Shown piece by piece: positions 1 through 11,717 of a DNA stretch of 64,000 nt (position 1 is its first letter; the number at the start of each line of letters is the position of its first letter). Both the position numbers and the translations under genes were made by a program. Origin of the DNA: Prorocentrum cordatum (lineage: Eukaryota > Sar > Dinophyceae > Prorocentrales > Prorocentraceae); assembly GCA_963575745.1 (NCBI GenBank), contig CAUYUJ010003570.1, positions 252,501 through 316,500 of the forward strand, written 5' to 3'. The notes under the pieces are model-generated. The model ran no database searches, was not told the origin of the DNA, and saw only the letters and a program-made list of their open reading frames with translations.

Positions 1-796
1 AAACGGCAGAGTTGAAGGTTGCTTATATACTGCTCGAAAACTCGGGCAAACAACTTACAAAACCGAGCAGGGTAAGGCTCAGCAGCTCGCGTCCAAACTT
101 TGCCCGAGCTTCTGTCAATTCCGGTGAACACGATGTGTCGTCTCTCTGTAAAACCGCACACACCCGAACGCCCCTGGCAGAGACTCGGGAGCTTGATACT
201 AAAACCTGATCCCCAGACCTGAACCCGAGTACGTTTGCGCCACCCACAACCGAAGGCACAGTAGCCCACAACACAAGCACGCGAATCCTGCCTCTTGCAG
301 AGGCGCGCCAGCTGAGGAATCTGCCGCATCCAGCTCGTACTCGGGTTCTCGAGGGCCACGGGGATTCGGAGGCGGCAGCACGTACGGATCAGTGAAAAAA
401 CAAAACTTGAGCTGCGAATTTCCCCGACGGCAAGCTTGGAGGGAACGCCCTTCGAGGTTTGGGAGACCCCAGAGGTGGGCAGAGCTTCGAAGGCGGCACC
501 AGCTAGACCCTGGAGGTCCGTGCCGCGCGTGGGACCAGGAACAGCAAGGCGTGCCCAAGACCGACAACGACCCCCCAGTGATCCAGCCCCCTCCTGGACA
601 CAGGCCTGGTCTAGATCAAACCACGGCTGCCGAAAGATATCTACAGAAATTACCCCGGATCCAAGGCTGCGCATGGCCCTGGATAAGCCAGCTTGCCCGG
701 CATACAATTCAAGGAACACCTGCTTTCTAAAAACCGAGGAGCTAGAAAGAGCTCGCCTCCAAACACGGCGCATCCTGATCCGAACCTGGTCGTCAC
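1..796. other. no recognisable gene
   Basis: Short ORFs on both strands but no domain or codon pattern I recognise. It lies just beyond the 3' end of the minus-strand DIRS-like element and may include its terminal sequence; I could not find matching terminal repeats. Confidence 0.4.
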
Positions 797-1760
797 TCAG
801 GCGATTTTCAGACGACGCGGCGGCACTGGTGGCGGGGCCGATTGGCCCGTGAAAATCTCGCGGAGGCGGGCGGCCACGCGCTGCCCGAACTCAAGCGTGC
901 TGGCCGGCGCCTTCTGCAATTCTACCAATGCCCTGGCCACCTTGCCGTGCCGCTCGAGCATCGCGTCGCTCCTCCAGCGGCCCCTTGATTTGACCTCGAG
1001 GGCCGAGCGGCGCCGGCAGAGGAGGTCGTGCGAGGCGCCGCCGCGCCTCAGGCCGTATATCGTCATGCCCAGATTCTCGAGGCCAAGGGCCTCCGCGGAT
1101 GCCTGCATCTGCCTGGACACGTCGTTCCGCGGGGAACTCCAGGTCCGATCGCCTTGGGACTTGCACCTTGCCTTGAGGACGGCTAGGCAGTCGCGCAGGT
1201 ACGGGGTGCCGTCGAGCACCGCGCTCTCGTCGTAGGCGCCCGCCTTAGTTGGGCCCCCCAGCTCGCTTGCCCCCGGCAGCAGGGCCCACGTCTGCTGCCC
1301 AGCGCCGGCACCCGTCACCGGCGGGATCAACTGCAGGCTCGTGATGGCGTCGCACTCCCCTGGCCGGAGGTAGCCGTGGAACGCCAGCAGGAGCGCGATG
1401 GCGTGCTCCAACAGCCCACTCGCGACCGCGTGCCCTGCCAGCGCAGCAGCCGGCAGCCGCGGCGCAGGAATTTTGGTGGCGCGTGGCACCACCTTGCTCT
1501 AACCCGCCAGCGCCCGCGCCGCGCGGGGGAAGCTCTGGTTGCCGCGCCGCCCGACCTCTGGGTGGAAGAACTTCACCGCCGCCGAGGTCTTGCTGGCCGC
1601 GTCGCCCGGGCAGCCCAAGAAGAAGAGGCGGTCCATGCACTCCACCGCGGCCTGGTCGAGCCCCGCCACGGTCGCCCACGTCGCCGACGCCTGGGCGGCC
1701 CAGGCGAGGAAGATCTCCATCCGCTTCTTGTAGTCGGTGAGCGTTGCCTTGGCCACCGAC
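797..1760 (-). pseudogene. tyrosine recombinase domain with in-frame TAG and Tyr-to-His
   Basis: The core-binding part (SVAKATLTDYKKRMEIFLAW ... AAVKFFHPEVGRRGNQSFPR) runs to RALAG, meets TAG at 1499-1501 and continues in the same frame as SKVVPRATKIPAPRLP; a Trp would fit there, so TGG to TAG is the simplest explanation. The catalytic part has AFHGYLRPGE (first Arg), MTIYGLRRGGAS (second Arg box) and GRWRSDAMLERHGKVARA, where the family has a Tyr as in R-R-Y-E-K. Here the codon is CAC, one transition from TAC. Both changes imply an inactive integrase. Functional reading is from the family. Confidence 0.7.
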
Positions 1761-1970
1761 CGAGGCCCTGGGAAGGTGGGCAGCAACGAGCCCGGGGGAG
1801 CTCCATATCTGCTGATGGCGGGTGGCATCGGGTCCTTCGCGCTGCTGCAGCCACTGCTGACCGCGCTGCTCCCAGCATCTCCGTCCAGGGCACCACTGTC
1901 GGCCGCGGCGAGGTCGTCTCGCACGGGCGAGACCTTGCCGAGGGACGGGGAAGATGGCACGGCCGGAAGG

Positions 1971-2780
1971 TCAGCCCCAGCAGCGCCAGCAGCCAGACCA
2001 GGGGGCCCGCCCGCCTCGTCCTGCGACTTGAGGAAGTAGTCCTCTCGAGGGGTTCTCGGCGGGGTTCCTTTCGGACGGGGCACAGCGAAGGCACTCCTGG
2101 ATGTCGCAAGCGAGGGTGAGTGCCGATATCTCCCTGAGGATATCTCGATGCTGGAACGCGGCCGAGCGGCCCTTCCCAGCCGCGAGGGCCACTCCGAGGT
2201 TGTCGACCAAGAGCAGTAAACGATGGCCGAAGGCCCCTCGATCACGAAGGAGGTGGCGAAGCGAGCTAGACAGAGCGAGCCCCTCGAGCCGAAGAATGTT
2301 CGCCGGGCCCCGCCACTGAAAAGACTCGACGATGTGCCGAGCCTCTGGGCGGGTGAAGTCCTTGTCTATGATGTCGAACGCCCTGGCGCGCTCCTCGGCC
2401 TGCTTCGGGCTGTCCGGCAGGTCGCCCTGGACCAGCGCGTCGCCCAGCCTCTCGGCCTCCCCGTTGAAGGCGCGTGCGCGGGCAGCGGCCCCCCGGCGAT
2501 GCCTCCGCCGCGCGGCGGTGGGGCCCCAGCGAGCCACCCCCGCCTCCGGCGCGGTCCGCTCGCAAACCCCGCAGCCCCAGTGCGAGGCGTCGCTGGCCGT
2601 CATCTTTGGGCACGAGCTGCGGTTGGTTGGTGTGCGCGACCAGCGTCGGAGGAAGGTTCCTGGCGTGCCCCAGCTCCTCCTTGAAGGAGGTCCACAGAGT
2701 GCCGGTCTCACTCCCCAGGATCTGGATGAAGGGGCAGACGGAGCTGAAGATCGACGGCGTGGATCTCTGCGCCATATCAT
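1971..2780 (-). pseudogene. RNase H domain of the DIRS-like element
   Basis: The minus-strand frame shows the RNase H-like series DASHWGCGVCER (first Asp), a central region with ARHIVESFQWRG and RLEGLALSSSLRHLL, LVDNLGVALAAGKGRSA (Asp near the third position) and APSERNPAENPSR (the S-x-x-N-x-A-D/E-x-x-S-R tail common in DIRS-like RNase H). It lies directly downstream of the RT and upstream of the recombinase, as expected for DIRS order. The final Asp of the tail is Glu (AEN rather than AD). No separate start is expected because this is part of a polyprotein. Confidence 0.65.
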
Positions 2781-2783
2781 GAT

Positions 2784-4110
2784 CTACGTGGCGTGCCCCG
2801 CGACGATCTCCAGCGCGCGTCCAGAGCAAGGGCCGCGCCTCGGCAACTCATCGATGGCGAGCCGTAGCCGCCACGTGCATCTCGTAGAGATCTTGATCGC
2901 GTGCCCCTTGCCGTCGAAGCTCAGGCCCGCGAAGTCCGTCTGGCACACAGCTCCGTCGGTCTCCTCGTGGATTACGAACCCCTGGGCCCTCGGCGCGGAG
3001 GCGGCCGACTGCCCGCCGGCCGCGACTCGCTCTCGAGGCCCCCCCATCACCATGTAGTTGTCCACGTAGCCAGCTACAGCTAACGGCCTCGAAAGCCCCA
3101 GCGGCGCCGCGGCCTCGCGGTCCTTCACCAGGAGTGCCCGGGTCGTGGCCGCCGCGGGAGATACCCTCCTCGGTCACCAGCTGGCAGAGGTGCGGCGCCC
3201 AGCTCCACTCCATGGGCAGTACAGTCAGCACCGGCGTGTACATGGCGGCGCCTTCCGGGCCTCGAAGCCCCGCTGCACCACCCCGCGCGCTGGGGGGCCT
3301 GAAACTCGAACCGAGCTCCTCAGGCACCTCGACGGCGTGGAACGCGTTCTGGATGTCGCCCGAGCTGCGCCACGCCACGTCGCACTCCTGGGTCTCCATC
3401 CTGGCGAGCGCTCCAGCTGACGGCAAATGGGTTGAAGGGGGGGCCTCGAAGTCGCAGTTGGCGAAGCGCGCGCGTCGAAGATGATCCTCTGCTGGCCGGA
3501 CTTCTCCGAACGAAGAACAGGCCGACCGTTGCGCCGCCTCCCCCGAGGTCGGCGCAGGGAACCAATCTGGCCATGCCACGGCTGACCAGCTCTTTCCTGG
3601 AATTACCGTGCACTCGTTGGTCCCGGAGTGCAGGGTCAAGATATGGGCGTAGAAGCCCGAACTCAGACCGAAGGGCAGCCGCTGCAGCTGGAGGTCTTCG
3701 CACATTGACCGTCAAGTCCCTCAACCAGGTAGGGCGCGCGGCTGGGGGCGCGGGGCCGAGCGGCACAGGCTGGGCCCCCACGGCCCGCCAGGACACATCG
3801 TCCTTGTTGTAGGATACGACGGTAGTCGAGCACTCGCCGTGCATGGCAGCGCTCCCGCAGAGCTCGCGAAGGCTCCCGCGGCGGCGGAGGTCGGCGGGGC
3901 AGGCGCCCATGGTGCCGTAGGTGCGCCCCACGTGCTCGAGGACAGCGCAATGGGCCGCGCTGGGCAAACCAGAGGCCTCCGACCCTCGCCCAGAGAGGAC
4001 GGAGTGTCGACGGCGCTGACCACGGCGAGCGACAGCGCGACAGCCGTGACCAGCAGGATCAGGAAGGGGAAGAAGAGGTAAGGGGAATACGCCCCGCTGG
4101 CGCATCCCCC
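2784..4110 (-). pseudogene. reverse transcriptase domain of the DIRS-like element (frameshifted)
   Basis: On the minus strand an upstream block (DVSWRAVGAQPVPLGP ... LRSEFGLLRPYLDPALR) leads into the palm. The catalytic motifs are GDIQNAFHAVEVPEEL (motif A, D-x-x-N-A-F-H) and VLPMEWSWAPHLCQ (motif B/C approach). In another frame follow VAGYVDNYMVMG (the Y-x-D-D box as YVDN) and GFVIHEE...FAGLSFDGKG. Frame changes occur near 3700 and near 3130. The second Asp of the active-site box is Asn, which is seen in some elements but could also reflect decay. Confidence 0.65.
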
Positions 4111-4193
4111 CCCCGTGGCCGAAAATCAGAGGGCCCACGCGCCCCGGGCCAGGGGGCGGCAGGCAGCCGAAATCGTGGGAGACGAAGGAGAGA

Positions 4194-5428
4194 TCACTCC
4201 CCCTCCTTGCCGTCCTTGCCGCCCTTTGGCTTCTGCTTGGGCTGGGCGAGCGCCCTCTCTTCTCTGGCTTTCCTCCTTTCCTTGGCCACGGCACTCTCGC
4301 GAGAGATTTGCTCGCTGATCCAGGTCGACAGCTCGGGCGCCACCATGAGCCCGCGCGTGCTGCCCATCCCTGCGAAGTAGAACTCCTCGTCCCGGACGCC
4401 GCTGCCGCCCCGAGGTCGTGCCCAACAGCCGATCTTTGTGGCGTTCTTCACACAGGTGAAGCTGGCGAGCGACGAGCTCAAGGCTGGCCAAATTCGACGC
4501 GCCCAGCTGGTCGCAGCACAGCGCCGTCTCAAAGATCTTGAAGAACTCCAAATGGTTCGAGACCACAGCGTCCTCCAATCCCAGCCGAAGGGCCAACCTC
4601 CACTGAACGTGGTGATGGAGGGCGCTGCCACCCTTCTCCAGCATGAAGACCGCGACCCAATGCACTGTCCGCGGTCTGGGGACCACCCAGTCCGCCCAGG
4701 TGGCGGCGCGGAGGAAGTCGACCGCTGCGGCGAAGGAGCGGTGCCGCTTCCCGTTGATGTCGTAGGCAACGATGAGCGTGCGGCAATCCCCGCTCTCGTC
4801 CACGCCGGCCTCCACGCTGGCGGCGCTTCCGGCCCCCGCCCGGCCCATCGCCGGGCCAGCCAGGGCCGCGGCAAGGGCGGCTCCCCCGCCTCCCGCGGCA
4901 GCCGGATCGGCCACCGCCGCGGCTGGTGGAACGAACCTGCACGCCTCCGCCACCTGCTGCCCCCGCGGCGCCCCCAGCGCCAGCGAGCAGCCCAGCCAGC
5001 CCACCCCGCGCCCTACCTGTGAGTGCGAGGCTCCGGCGGCGGCCGCGGGCCCCGCCGGCACGACAGCGGCGACAGCCCCCAGTGCAGCATCGTGACCAGC
5101 AAGCATGTGACCAGCCTGCTGCATGATGGCCTGCATCTCGGCGGCGGTCGGGTGCGCGGCGAACTCGTAGCGCCTGAGGGCCCCTGCCGCCGCCTCTGGG
5201 ACCACGTTGCCATCGCTCCTGAGGTGGACTCCACCTGGAAGTGGCCGGTACCAGTAGCGCACATCATCATCGTTGATCAGTGAAGAACTCGACGAAGACA
5301 TCGTGACCGAGAGAAACCACTGCAGCGTGATAGGCGTCCACTTGAGAGACTCCCACGGCGATCCGAGAGTGCAATAGAGGGGCCCTAGCCAAATCATACT
5401 CGACCAAAACCTCATCACCGATGTTCAT
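4194..5428 (-). pseudogene. gag-like region of the DIRS-like element (frameshifted)
   Basis: Three frames must be joined. First comes MNIGDEVLVEYDLARAPLL through DVFVEFF. A shift near 5280 leads to INDDDVRYWYRPLPGG, a long Ala/Pro-rich linker and a conserved block with GKRHRSFAAAVDFL, WADWVVPRPRTVHW and LHHHVQWRLALRLG. A second shift near 4420 leads to GLMVAPELSTWISEQI, SRESAVAKERRKAREE and a Lys-rich tail. These blocks match the N-terminal part of dinoflagellate RT/recombinase polyproteins as I remember them. The role is presumably nucleocapsid-like. Two frameshifts in about 1.2 kb indicate decay or sequencing indels. Confidence 0.6.
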
Positions 5429-5946
5429 TGACTGACTGCTGGCGTGATGAGCCCGCGTCCGCCTGGCATTCGCTGATCACCAGCCTGCGGCCTGGGCCCG
5501 CCCTCCCGGGCGTCCACGAGGGCAGAGCACGCGTGCCAGCGCGGCCACAGCCTCGCCAGCACCGCCCGGGCTCGGGCCACGCCGAGCCGGCAGAGCTCCC
5601 ACACAAAGAGCGTGAAGAGGCCGAACGACACCTCGACGCCCCAGCTGAACTCCCCTTTGGCCGGCTTGGGGCACGCCGGGCAAAGGTCAGGGCAGGCGGC
5701 CAGGTGCACCGGCGGGCAAGCCGGGAGGCACGCCTCCAGCTCCGCGCACAACTCCTGGGCCAGCGCGGGGGTGGGCGGCGCGGCAGCCGCCGGCGAGCCC
5801 CGCGCTGGCGGGGCGGGCGATGGCACCGCGGGCGCACGCGCCAGAGGCGGAGCGCTCGGTGCCCGAGAAGCGGCCCAGAGCTGGCCGACCCAGGCGGAGC
5901 CCACGTGGAAGGCCAGGAGCACCGCGCACTGGCCCACCGCACGCAT
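5425..5946 (-). CDS. small Cys-rich, membrane-associated ORF of the DIRS-like element
   Basis: An open frame of 173 codons starts MRAVGQCAVLLAF, an N-terminal hydrophobic stretch that could be a signal anchor. A Pro/Ala-rich linker follows, then a Cys cluster (CPPVHLAACPDLCPACPKP, about residues 76-95) and a second hydrophobic segment near VSFGLFTLFVWELCRLGV. Its stop overlaps the start of the gag-like region (MNIGDEVLVEYDLA), the tight ORF-to-ORF overlap usual in retroelements. Function is unknown; I recall similar small Cys-rich ORFs upstream of gag in dinoflagellate elements, not checked. The low-complexity middle would look open by chance in GC-rich DNA, so reality is moderately supported. 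Confidence 0.45.
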   Translation of the reverse strand: MRAVGQCAVLLAFHVGSAWVGQLWAASRAPSAPPLARAPAVPSPAPPARGSPAAAAPPTPALAQELCAELEACLPACPPVHLAACPDLCPACPKPAKGEFSWGVEVSFGLFTLFVWELCRLGVARARAVLARLWPRWHACSALVDAREGGPRPQAGDQRMPGGRGLITPAVSQ

Positions 5947-6462
<516 letters not shown>

Positions 6463-6849
6463 TCCGTCATCAACGCTCTAATCGTCCCTGTCACCAACCA
6501 TCCTCGTCTTCTTCCTCCAAGTCGCCGTGGCCAAGAACATCAAAGGACAAACCTTCCTTTGTCTGGCTCAGACAGACACCGTTTTATCAGATAATTTGTT
6601 GTGCGTTTTTGGTTGGATATGAATGAGCACAACGGTCGCCGTGATGGCGACCAAGATGGCGCAAAAATGGCGATGGCGATGACAATGGCGCTGATGCTGG
6701 GAAATTGCGATGCGGAGCCGTGAAGAAACGAAGCGGGTAAATCCGCCGATCTGGCGTGTGAGTTCCTGAGAGCGTGGGCTTGAGCTCGCTCAAGCTTCGC
6801 TCTGGCGAGGGGGGGGGTTGACGCGAGCTGACGCGAGCTGACGTTTTTC
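6463..6849. other. unique spacer between two repeat arrays
   Basis: Mixed sequence with short GATGGCG-type repeats and a duplicated GACGCGAGCT near the end. No convincing gene. Confidence 0.4.
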
Positions 6850-7907
6850 CGGCCCCGGGACCTGGGACCCGCGACCCAGCCGCCGGGACCGGCGCGGGAC
6901 CCGAGACCCGGGACCGGCGCGGGACCCGAGACCTGCCGCGGCACCCGGGATCGTCCCGGGACCCGACCGGCGCGAGACCCGGGACCCGCGACCCGGGACA
7001 GGAGCGGAACCCGGGACCCGGCCAGGACGACCGCCGTGGGACCCGGGACCCGGGACGGGCGCAGGACCCGGGACCCGGAACCAGCGCGAGCCCCGGGACA
7101 CCGGCGCGGAACCCGGGATCTGGGACGAGCGCGGACCCGGGACCCGGGACGAGCGCGGGACGCGAACCCGGGACCACCAACACGAGACCCGGGACCAACG
7201 CGGGACCCGGGACCCGGACCTGGGAGTGGCGCGGAACCCGGGACTCAAACTGGCGCGGGACCCGGGACTCGGGACCCGGCACCGGCGCGGGATCCGGGAC
7301 CGGGACGCCAGGACCGGCGCGGCACCCGCCGGGACCAGCACGGGACCCGAGACCCGGGACCGGCGCGCGACCCGGGACCCGGTACCCGGGACCGGCGCGG
7401 GACCCGGGACCCAAGACCGGTGCGGGACCCGGGACCCGCGACCCGGGACCACCGCGGCACCTGGACCCGGGACCTGCGCGTGACCCGGGATACGGGGCCC
7501 GGAACCCGTGACCGGCGCGGGACCCGGGACCCAGGAGCGTCGCGAGACCCGAGACCCGGGACCGGCGCAGGACCTGCGACCCCGCACCAGCGCAGGATCT
7601 GGGACCCCGCACCCGGAACCCGGGACTGGCGCGGGACCCGACACCTGGGACCGGCGCGGGACCCGAGACCCGGGACTCAGGACCCGGGACCCGGGACCGC
7701 CGCGGAACCCGGAAACCCGAACCCAGCACGAGCGCCGGACCCGGAACCTGGACCCGGGAGCGGCGCGGGACTGAGACCCGGGACCAGCGCGAGACACGGA
7801 GCCCGGCACCCGCGATCGTCCCGGGACCTGACCGGCGCGAGACCCGGGACCCGCGACCCGGGACCGGAGCGGAACCTGGGACGCGGCCGGGACCGCCGTG
7901 GGACCCA
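6850..7907 (+). repeat. GGGACCCGG minisatellite, left part
   Basis: Degenerate tandem repeat built on CCGGGACCC with spacers such as GGCGCGGGA, extending right up to the left terminal inverted repeat at 7908. The same array in the same strand orientation resumes at 40649, indicating that the intervening 32.7 kb was inserted into one array. All six frames read open through much of it by composition. Confidence 0.9.
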
Positions 7908-7941
7908 CTTGGATGGCCGCGGCGGTTGCTAAGTACTTAAC
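7908..7941 (+). repeat. left terminal inverted repeat
   Basis: Pairs with 40615-40648 read in reverse complement: the first 18 bases are identical, then mismatches are scattered through the remaining 16. The sharp switch from minisatellite outside to subterminal repeats inside coincides with this arm at both ends. Confidence 0.75.
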
Positions 7942-8160
7942 ATACTTACTACGGTAAGTTAAGTACTTAGTAAGTAGTTAGCGGACTTAGCTAAGTACTT
8001 ACTCAGTCATTACTAAGTGGCCCACTTAGTAATGACTTAGTAAGTACTTAGCTATCCACTTATAACCAGTTAGCTAAGTGCTTAGCGCACTTAGCTAACC
8101 ACTTATAACCGCTTATAGCTAGTTTGCTAAGTAGGTTATAAGTGACTTAGCGGTTACATT
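7942..8160 (+). repeat. left subterminal repeat cluster
   Basis: AT-richer sequence made of variants of ACTTAGTAAGT, TTAGCTAAGT and CCACTTATAACC in both orientations. Subterminal repeats of this kind are transposase-binding sites in CACTA-type elements; that role here is inference. Confidence 0.65.
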
Positions 8161-8809
8161 GCACTTGTTATCCAAGGGCCATGCACAGGGAAAAAAGGTA
8201 AATCCACGTCTTGAAAGAGCTGAGTTTGTTCGTTGAGCGCTGCAGCGCTACAAATTTTGCATTTTGATTTGGAGTCGGTGTCCTGGATTTTTGCTTTAAA
8301 TATGAGAGGCGCTGCAGCGCTGCCTTCGGATTTATATGAACATGAAGCGCTGCGTGCGCTGAAGATGAAGCGCTGCAGCGCTGAATGTTGAGTTAAATGC
8401 ATGTTTTCTAGTTGCACGTTGTTCGGATCTTCATTTTCGCCCAGCTCCGTTTGCAAGGAATTTGAATGCACATGTCAATTATGTTTTGTTGTATTCGTTC
8501 TTTTTCAATGGTCGCATTGAGCGCTGCAGCGCTCCAAATTTGATAGCACGTATGTTACTTTGCGCTGCAGCGCAAAAAAATGGTTGTCGTCGTGATGTCG
8601 CATCGCGCTGCAGCGCGTGCGCGCTCGTGCTTCATGGGCCTCGGGCTGCAGCCCAGATCAACATATTTGCTCGCAAGTTGCATGTCCATGCAAGTCGATG
8701 TTCACGCGCACGCCGCGCGACAGCTTGTCTCAAGCTGCGGCCGCGCGCCGCATCCGCCGTCGCGCCCGCGGGCTCGCACGTTGCATTCGGCGCTATATAT
8801 AGCGCTGGC
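8161..8809 (+). other. 5' region of the element with GCTGCAGC palindromes
   Basis: No coding signal. Several long palindromes centred on CTGCAG (for example near 8247, 8312, 8368, 8521, 8562 and 8602) precede gene A. This is the presumed leader/promoter region of the element. Confidence 0.5.
8790..8805. promoter_or_regulatory. TATA-containing perfect palindrome 4 nt before gene A
   Basis: GCGCTATATATAGCGC is a perfect 16-bp palindrome ending four bases before the gene A ATG. It could be a TATA-like element or dyad operator, but it is unusually close to the start codon and dinoflagellate promoters usually lack TATA boxes, so its role is unknown. Confidence 0.3.
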
Positions 8810-11717
8810 ATGGCGCTGCAGGCGCGTCAGGAGGAGCAGATCTTGCAGTACATCGAGGAAAGCAATTCCTCGGGGAGGTTGGCATCGGGGTGGGATCAAC
8901 TGAAGGAGTTCCTGCTGGCGGAGGGGCTAGCGTATTACCAGCAGGTCCCACCGAACCAGATGGGCATCGACATTCGGAACCGCAGCGGTTCGTTAGTGAA
9001 CCCTGCGCGGGCTCACAATTTAGGCGCGAAGATTTGCGCCCAGGGCTTCGTCTTGGCCAAGACGGCTGCAGCCACTGCCTTCGAGGCCCCGCAGGGGGCG
9101 CAGTTGGAAGAGACCGCGATGGCGAACGACCGCCTTTCGCGGCTCAGCGGGGGTCGGTGCCCCCCGCTGGACTCATTGCGGTATACGTCAGTGGGCGGCT
9201 CCCACACGAACGTCTTCCTCCGCTGCGTGCTGGCCAAGGCGCCGACCACAGTGAAGGCGCTGGCAGACTCTCGGGACAACATCGACTCCGAAAAGCTGTG
9301 CGCGTTGCATCCGCAACTTGCGACGGCAGTCAAAAAGGGCCTGACGTGGTTGATCATCAAGCACGCGGTGGCCAAAGTGAAGGGCCTCAAGAACTTCGTG
9401 CAGAGGGCTTTGAACGCCGACGTCAGGGAGGCGGTTCACGAGACCGAGATCATTCGGTCAGGCTGCAGCCTATCCCCACTATAGTATATAGCGGTATGTA
9501 GTAAGGACCAGGATGATGCACGAGGAGGGCGATGAGTGGGGGCGCGTTGGGGGGGAGGTGAGAACGAGGAGCAGGAGCATTATATCTTACAGTGCTGCAG
9601 CACTTGATCGGCTTGGCGCTTGCTGCAGGCAGGTGGGCGGATGCTCTTGGCACACAGCCTCGCTGAGGGTTCCAGCAAGCCCGATTGGCGCGACTTTGCC
9701 GAGCAAGCGGGCCACGCGAACCCACCTTGCAAGGCGTGGATCGCTGACTTGTGCAAGTTTGTTGAGCTCGGGCCACAAAACGGAGAACTTCTCCGTGAAA
9801 TAGATGAAGCCCTCAAGACCTTCACGAATGTGGACGTCTCGGGGCAAACTTTGATGTGCGGCTCTGAATTTTGGCGCAAGTTGAATTCGATTAAATGGGG
9901 GAAGCACCAGGAGTCGTACCCGTATGTCGTAGCGGCGCTCGTGAAGGCCAACTATTCAGGCGAGCACGTGGTGGATAGCATGTGCAGGACCATCCATAAG
10001 CTTGTCGGCGCCCCCTTGTAGTGACATGCGCTGCAGCGCATCTATGCATTGCGCTGCATTGTTAGAACTGCGTGCCCACCCCTCCCCCCTCCCCCCCCAC
10101 ACACACACACGCACCGTTACATTGCTTTATTCCCAAACGCAATCGCTGAAGCGATGTGCGGATCAAGGCAAACGAGATCGTCCACGTCGCGTCCCGCAAG
10201 GCGGACGTGGCTGCGGCCGACAATCTCATGGCCGACGCAAGGTCGCTCGTGAAGAGGTTGGATATCGGAGCGGAGCAGGGCTTCTTGCACATCACAAAGT
10301 TGGATGTCCGCTGTGCCATGTACCTGGTGAAGAAGCGAGCGCCAGGAGACCGCACTTTCGGATGCGTAGCAGATATAGCACAGGTATCTTCTCACGCCAC
10401 CTTTCGTGTGCTCCTTGTTTCCCCCCTCCCTGCTTTTCGCCATTCAATGTCGCTGCAGCGACCCTCCAGAGAGGTCTTCCTCCATGAGCTCGGGGAGCCA
10501 GCCCAGCTGCAGATGAAGAGCTTGGGGATCGAGTTCGGCAAGGCGGCGCAGACCGACAAGCAAGGCGATGGCGCACCCGAGTTCCCAGCGAGCGCCGATG
10601 CAGACGCGCCGCGCGCGGCAGCGTCGTCGGCCGCTGAGTTGAAGAGCAACGTCTTCCGCATGCGGCGTGCAGGGTTCGACGTGGGGAAGCACATCGTCCA
10701 GAAGAAGGAGGTGGATGACGTCTTCGAGGTGCTCTCCATCTCGGAAATGGGATCACCGCTCAGAAGAACCGCTCGACGAAGTTGCGCGGCGAGGAGATCT
10801 CCATTGCGTGGCTGCAGCCACCCCGCCGCCCGTGGGGAGCAGGGAGGGGGGAGGAGGAGGTAGTAACTGCGATATTGTATTTCCTGTACTTAAGTTGCAA
10901 TGGGTTGGTCGATGCGCTGCAGCGCACGGAGCAGTTAGCCGAGCGGGCGGATTGAAGTAAACATATTGCTCGAGAATTACAAGTTGACGTCCAGGGTGCA
11001 AGAGCAGTTGTCGTTCACGAAGGAGCACTTGCCGCCAGCCCACGAGGGTTGGGCGATGGACGCGTTCAAGGGGGCATGCAACATGGCGCTGCGGCTCCAA
11101 GCGCTGAAGTACCAGGCGAACATTTTGCACTTGGAGATCCTGCAGGACCCACCTGCCGTGCGCTGCAAGCGAGCGTTCAAAGTGGGTGAGCTCGTCAGAC
11201 TTGTGCTTCCGCAATCGTCCGCGCCCCCCTCCGACGACGCCGCGCTGCAGCGCTGCGCTGAGCACGAGGTAGCGAGGATTTCGGGGCACGTCAGGCCGTA
11301 GCGACGAGGTCAGTGATGTTACCGACTGCGCGCCATGTAGCTCCACGCGGTGGGAGTGGTCGCATTTCAGCCTCGTCCACGCGGGTCAGCACGGGCTGCG
11401 TTGCGGAGAGCATCTCGTTGGGGAAGGTTGGCCTCTACGAGTTCTTCGTGGGCCCGCAGTTCGCAGGGCCCCCCGCTGAGGGGTCGCGGGGCCCCGACGC
11501 CTTTGTCAGCCCCTTCTGGGTGGTGGCAAAGTCCGACTCAGAGCCCAACATGGAGCTCCGAAAGGAGACCGTGACGTTCGGGACAGGCGTCAACAAGGTG
11601 CAGGTGGGGGTGCCCCAGATGCATAACACTTGCGCCCTGTCCGCGGGCGACTTCCTGGTGGTGAAGCCGTGGCCGCGGCTGCAGCCGCGGCCAGCCAAGA
11701 AGCTCAGGACGGCCTGA
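8810..11717 (+). CDS. gene A, copy 1: multi-exon dinoflagellate-specific protein (one frameshift)
   Basis: Exon model: 8810-9461, 9633-10020, 10152-10383, 10459 onward, then further exons to TGA at 11715-11717. The first four junctions keep frame. Exon 1 gives MALQARQEEQILQYI, GWDQLKEFLLAEGL, SVGGSHTNVFLRCVLA and KNFVQRALNADVRE. Later exons give SFWRKLNSIKWG-like and NLMADARSLVKRLDIG blocks, then YEFFVGPQ ... SPFWVVAKSDSEPNMEL. The order matches a large uncharacterised multicopy family of dinoflagellates that I recall (V-G-G-x-H-T-N, F-V-Q-R-A-L-N). Intron 1 is GC-AG; introns 2 and 3 end inside palindromes. A 1-nt deletion near 10746 relative to copy 2 shifts exon 4, so this copy is probably broken or carries a base-call error. 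Splicing after exon 4 is uncertain. Function unknown. Confidence 0.65.

Larger units (their letters stand above)
797..5946 (-). mobile_element. degenerate DIRS-like (tyrosine recombinase) retroelement
   Basis: Read on the minus strand, the order is a small membrane/Cys-rich ORF, a gag-like region, reverse transcriptase, RNase H and a tyrosine recombinase with core-binding and catalytic parts. RT plus RNase H plus tyrosine recombinase in place of a DDE integrase defines DIRS-type elements. Coding is split among frames at several points, carries an in-frame TAG inside the recombinase, and the expected catalytic Tyr is His, so this copy looks dead. No split direct or inverted terminal repeats were found by eye, so the ends are only the ends of recognisable coding sequence. 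Family assignment is from motifs and memory of dinoflagellate proteins. Confidence 0.75.

Noticed and set aside
6850-7930. Several 200-380 codon frames on both strands in the GGGACCCGG repeats
   Set aside because: Repeat composition (few A/T, no stops) explains open frames; the peptide is only Arg-Gly-Pro-Ser repeats. The same holds for 40649-41275.
8161-8810. LTR or long terminal direct repeat at the 5' side of the 32.7-kb element
   Set aside because: No matching direct repeat near 39-40.6 kb; the ends are inverted.
9462-9632. GT donor at 9456 (ATTCG|GTCAGG) for gene A intron 1
   Set aside because: No AG acceptor gives the needed phase. GC donor after TCAG with acceptor GGCAG at 9632 keeps the frame.
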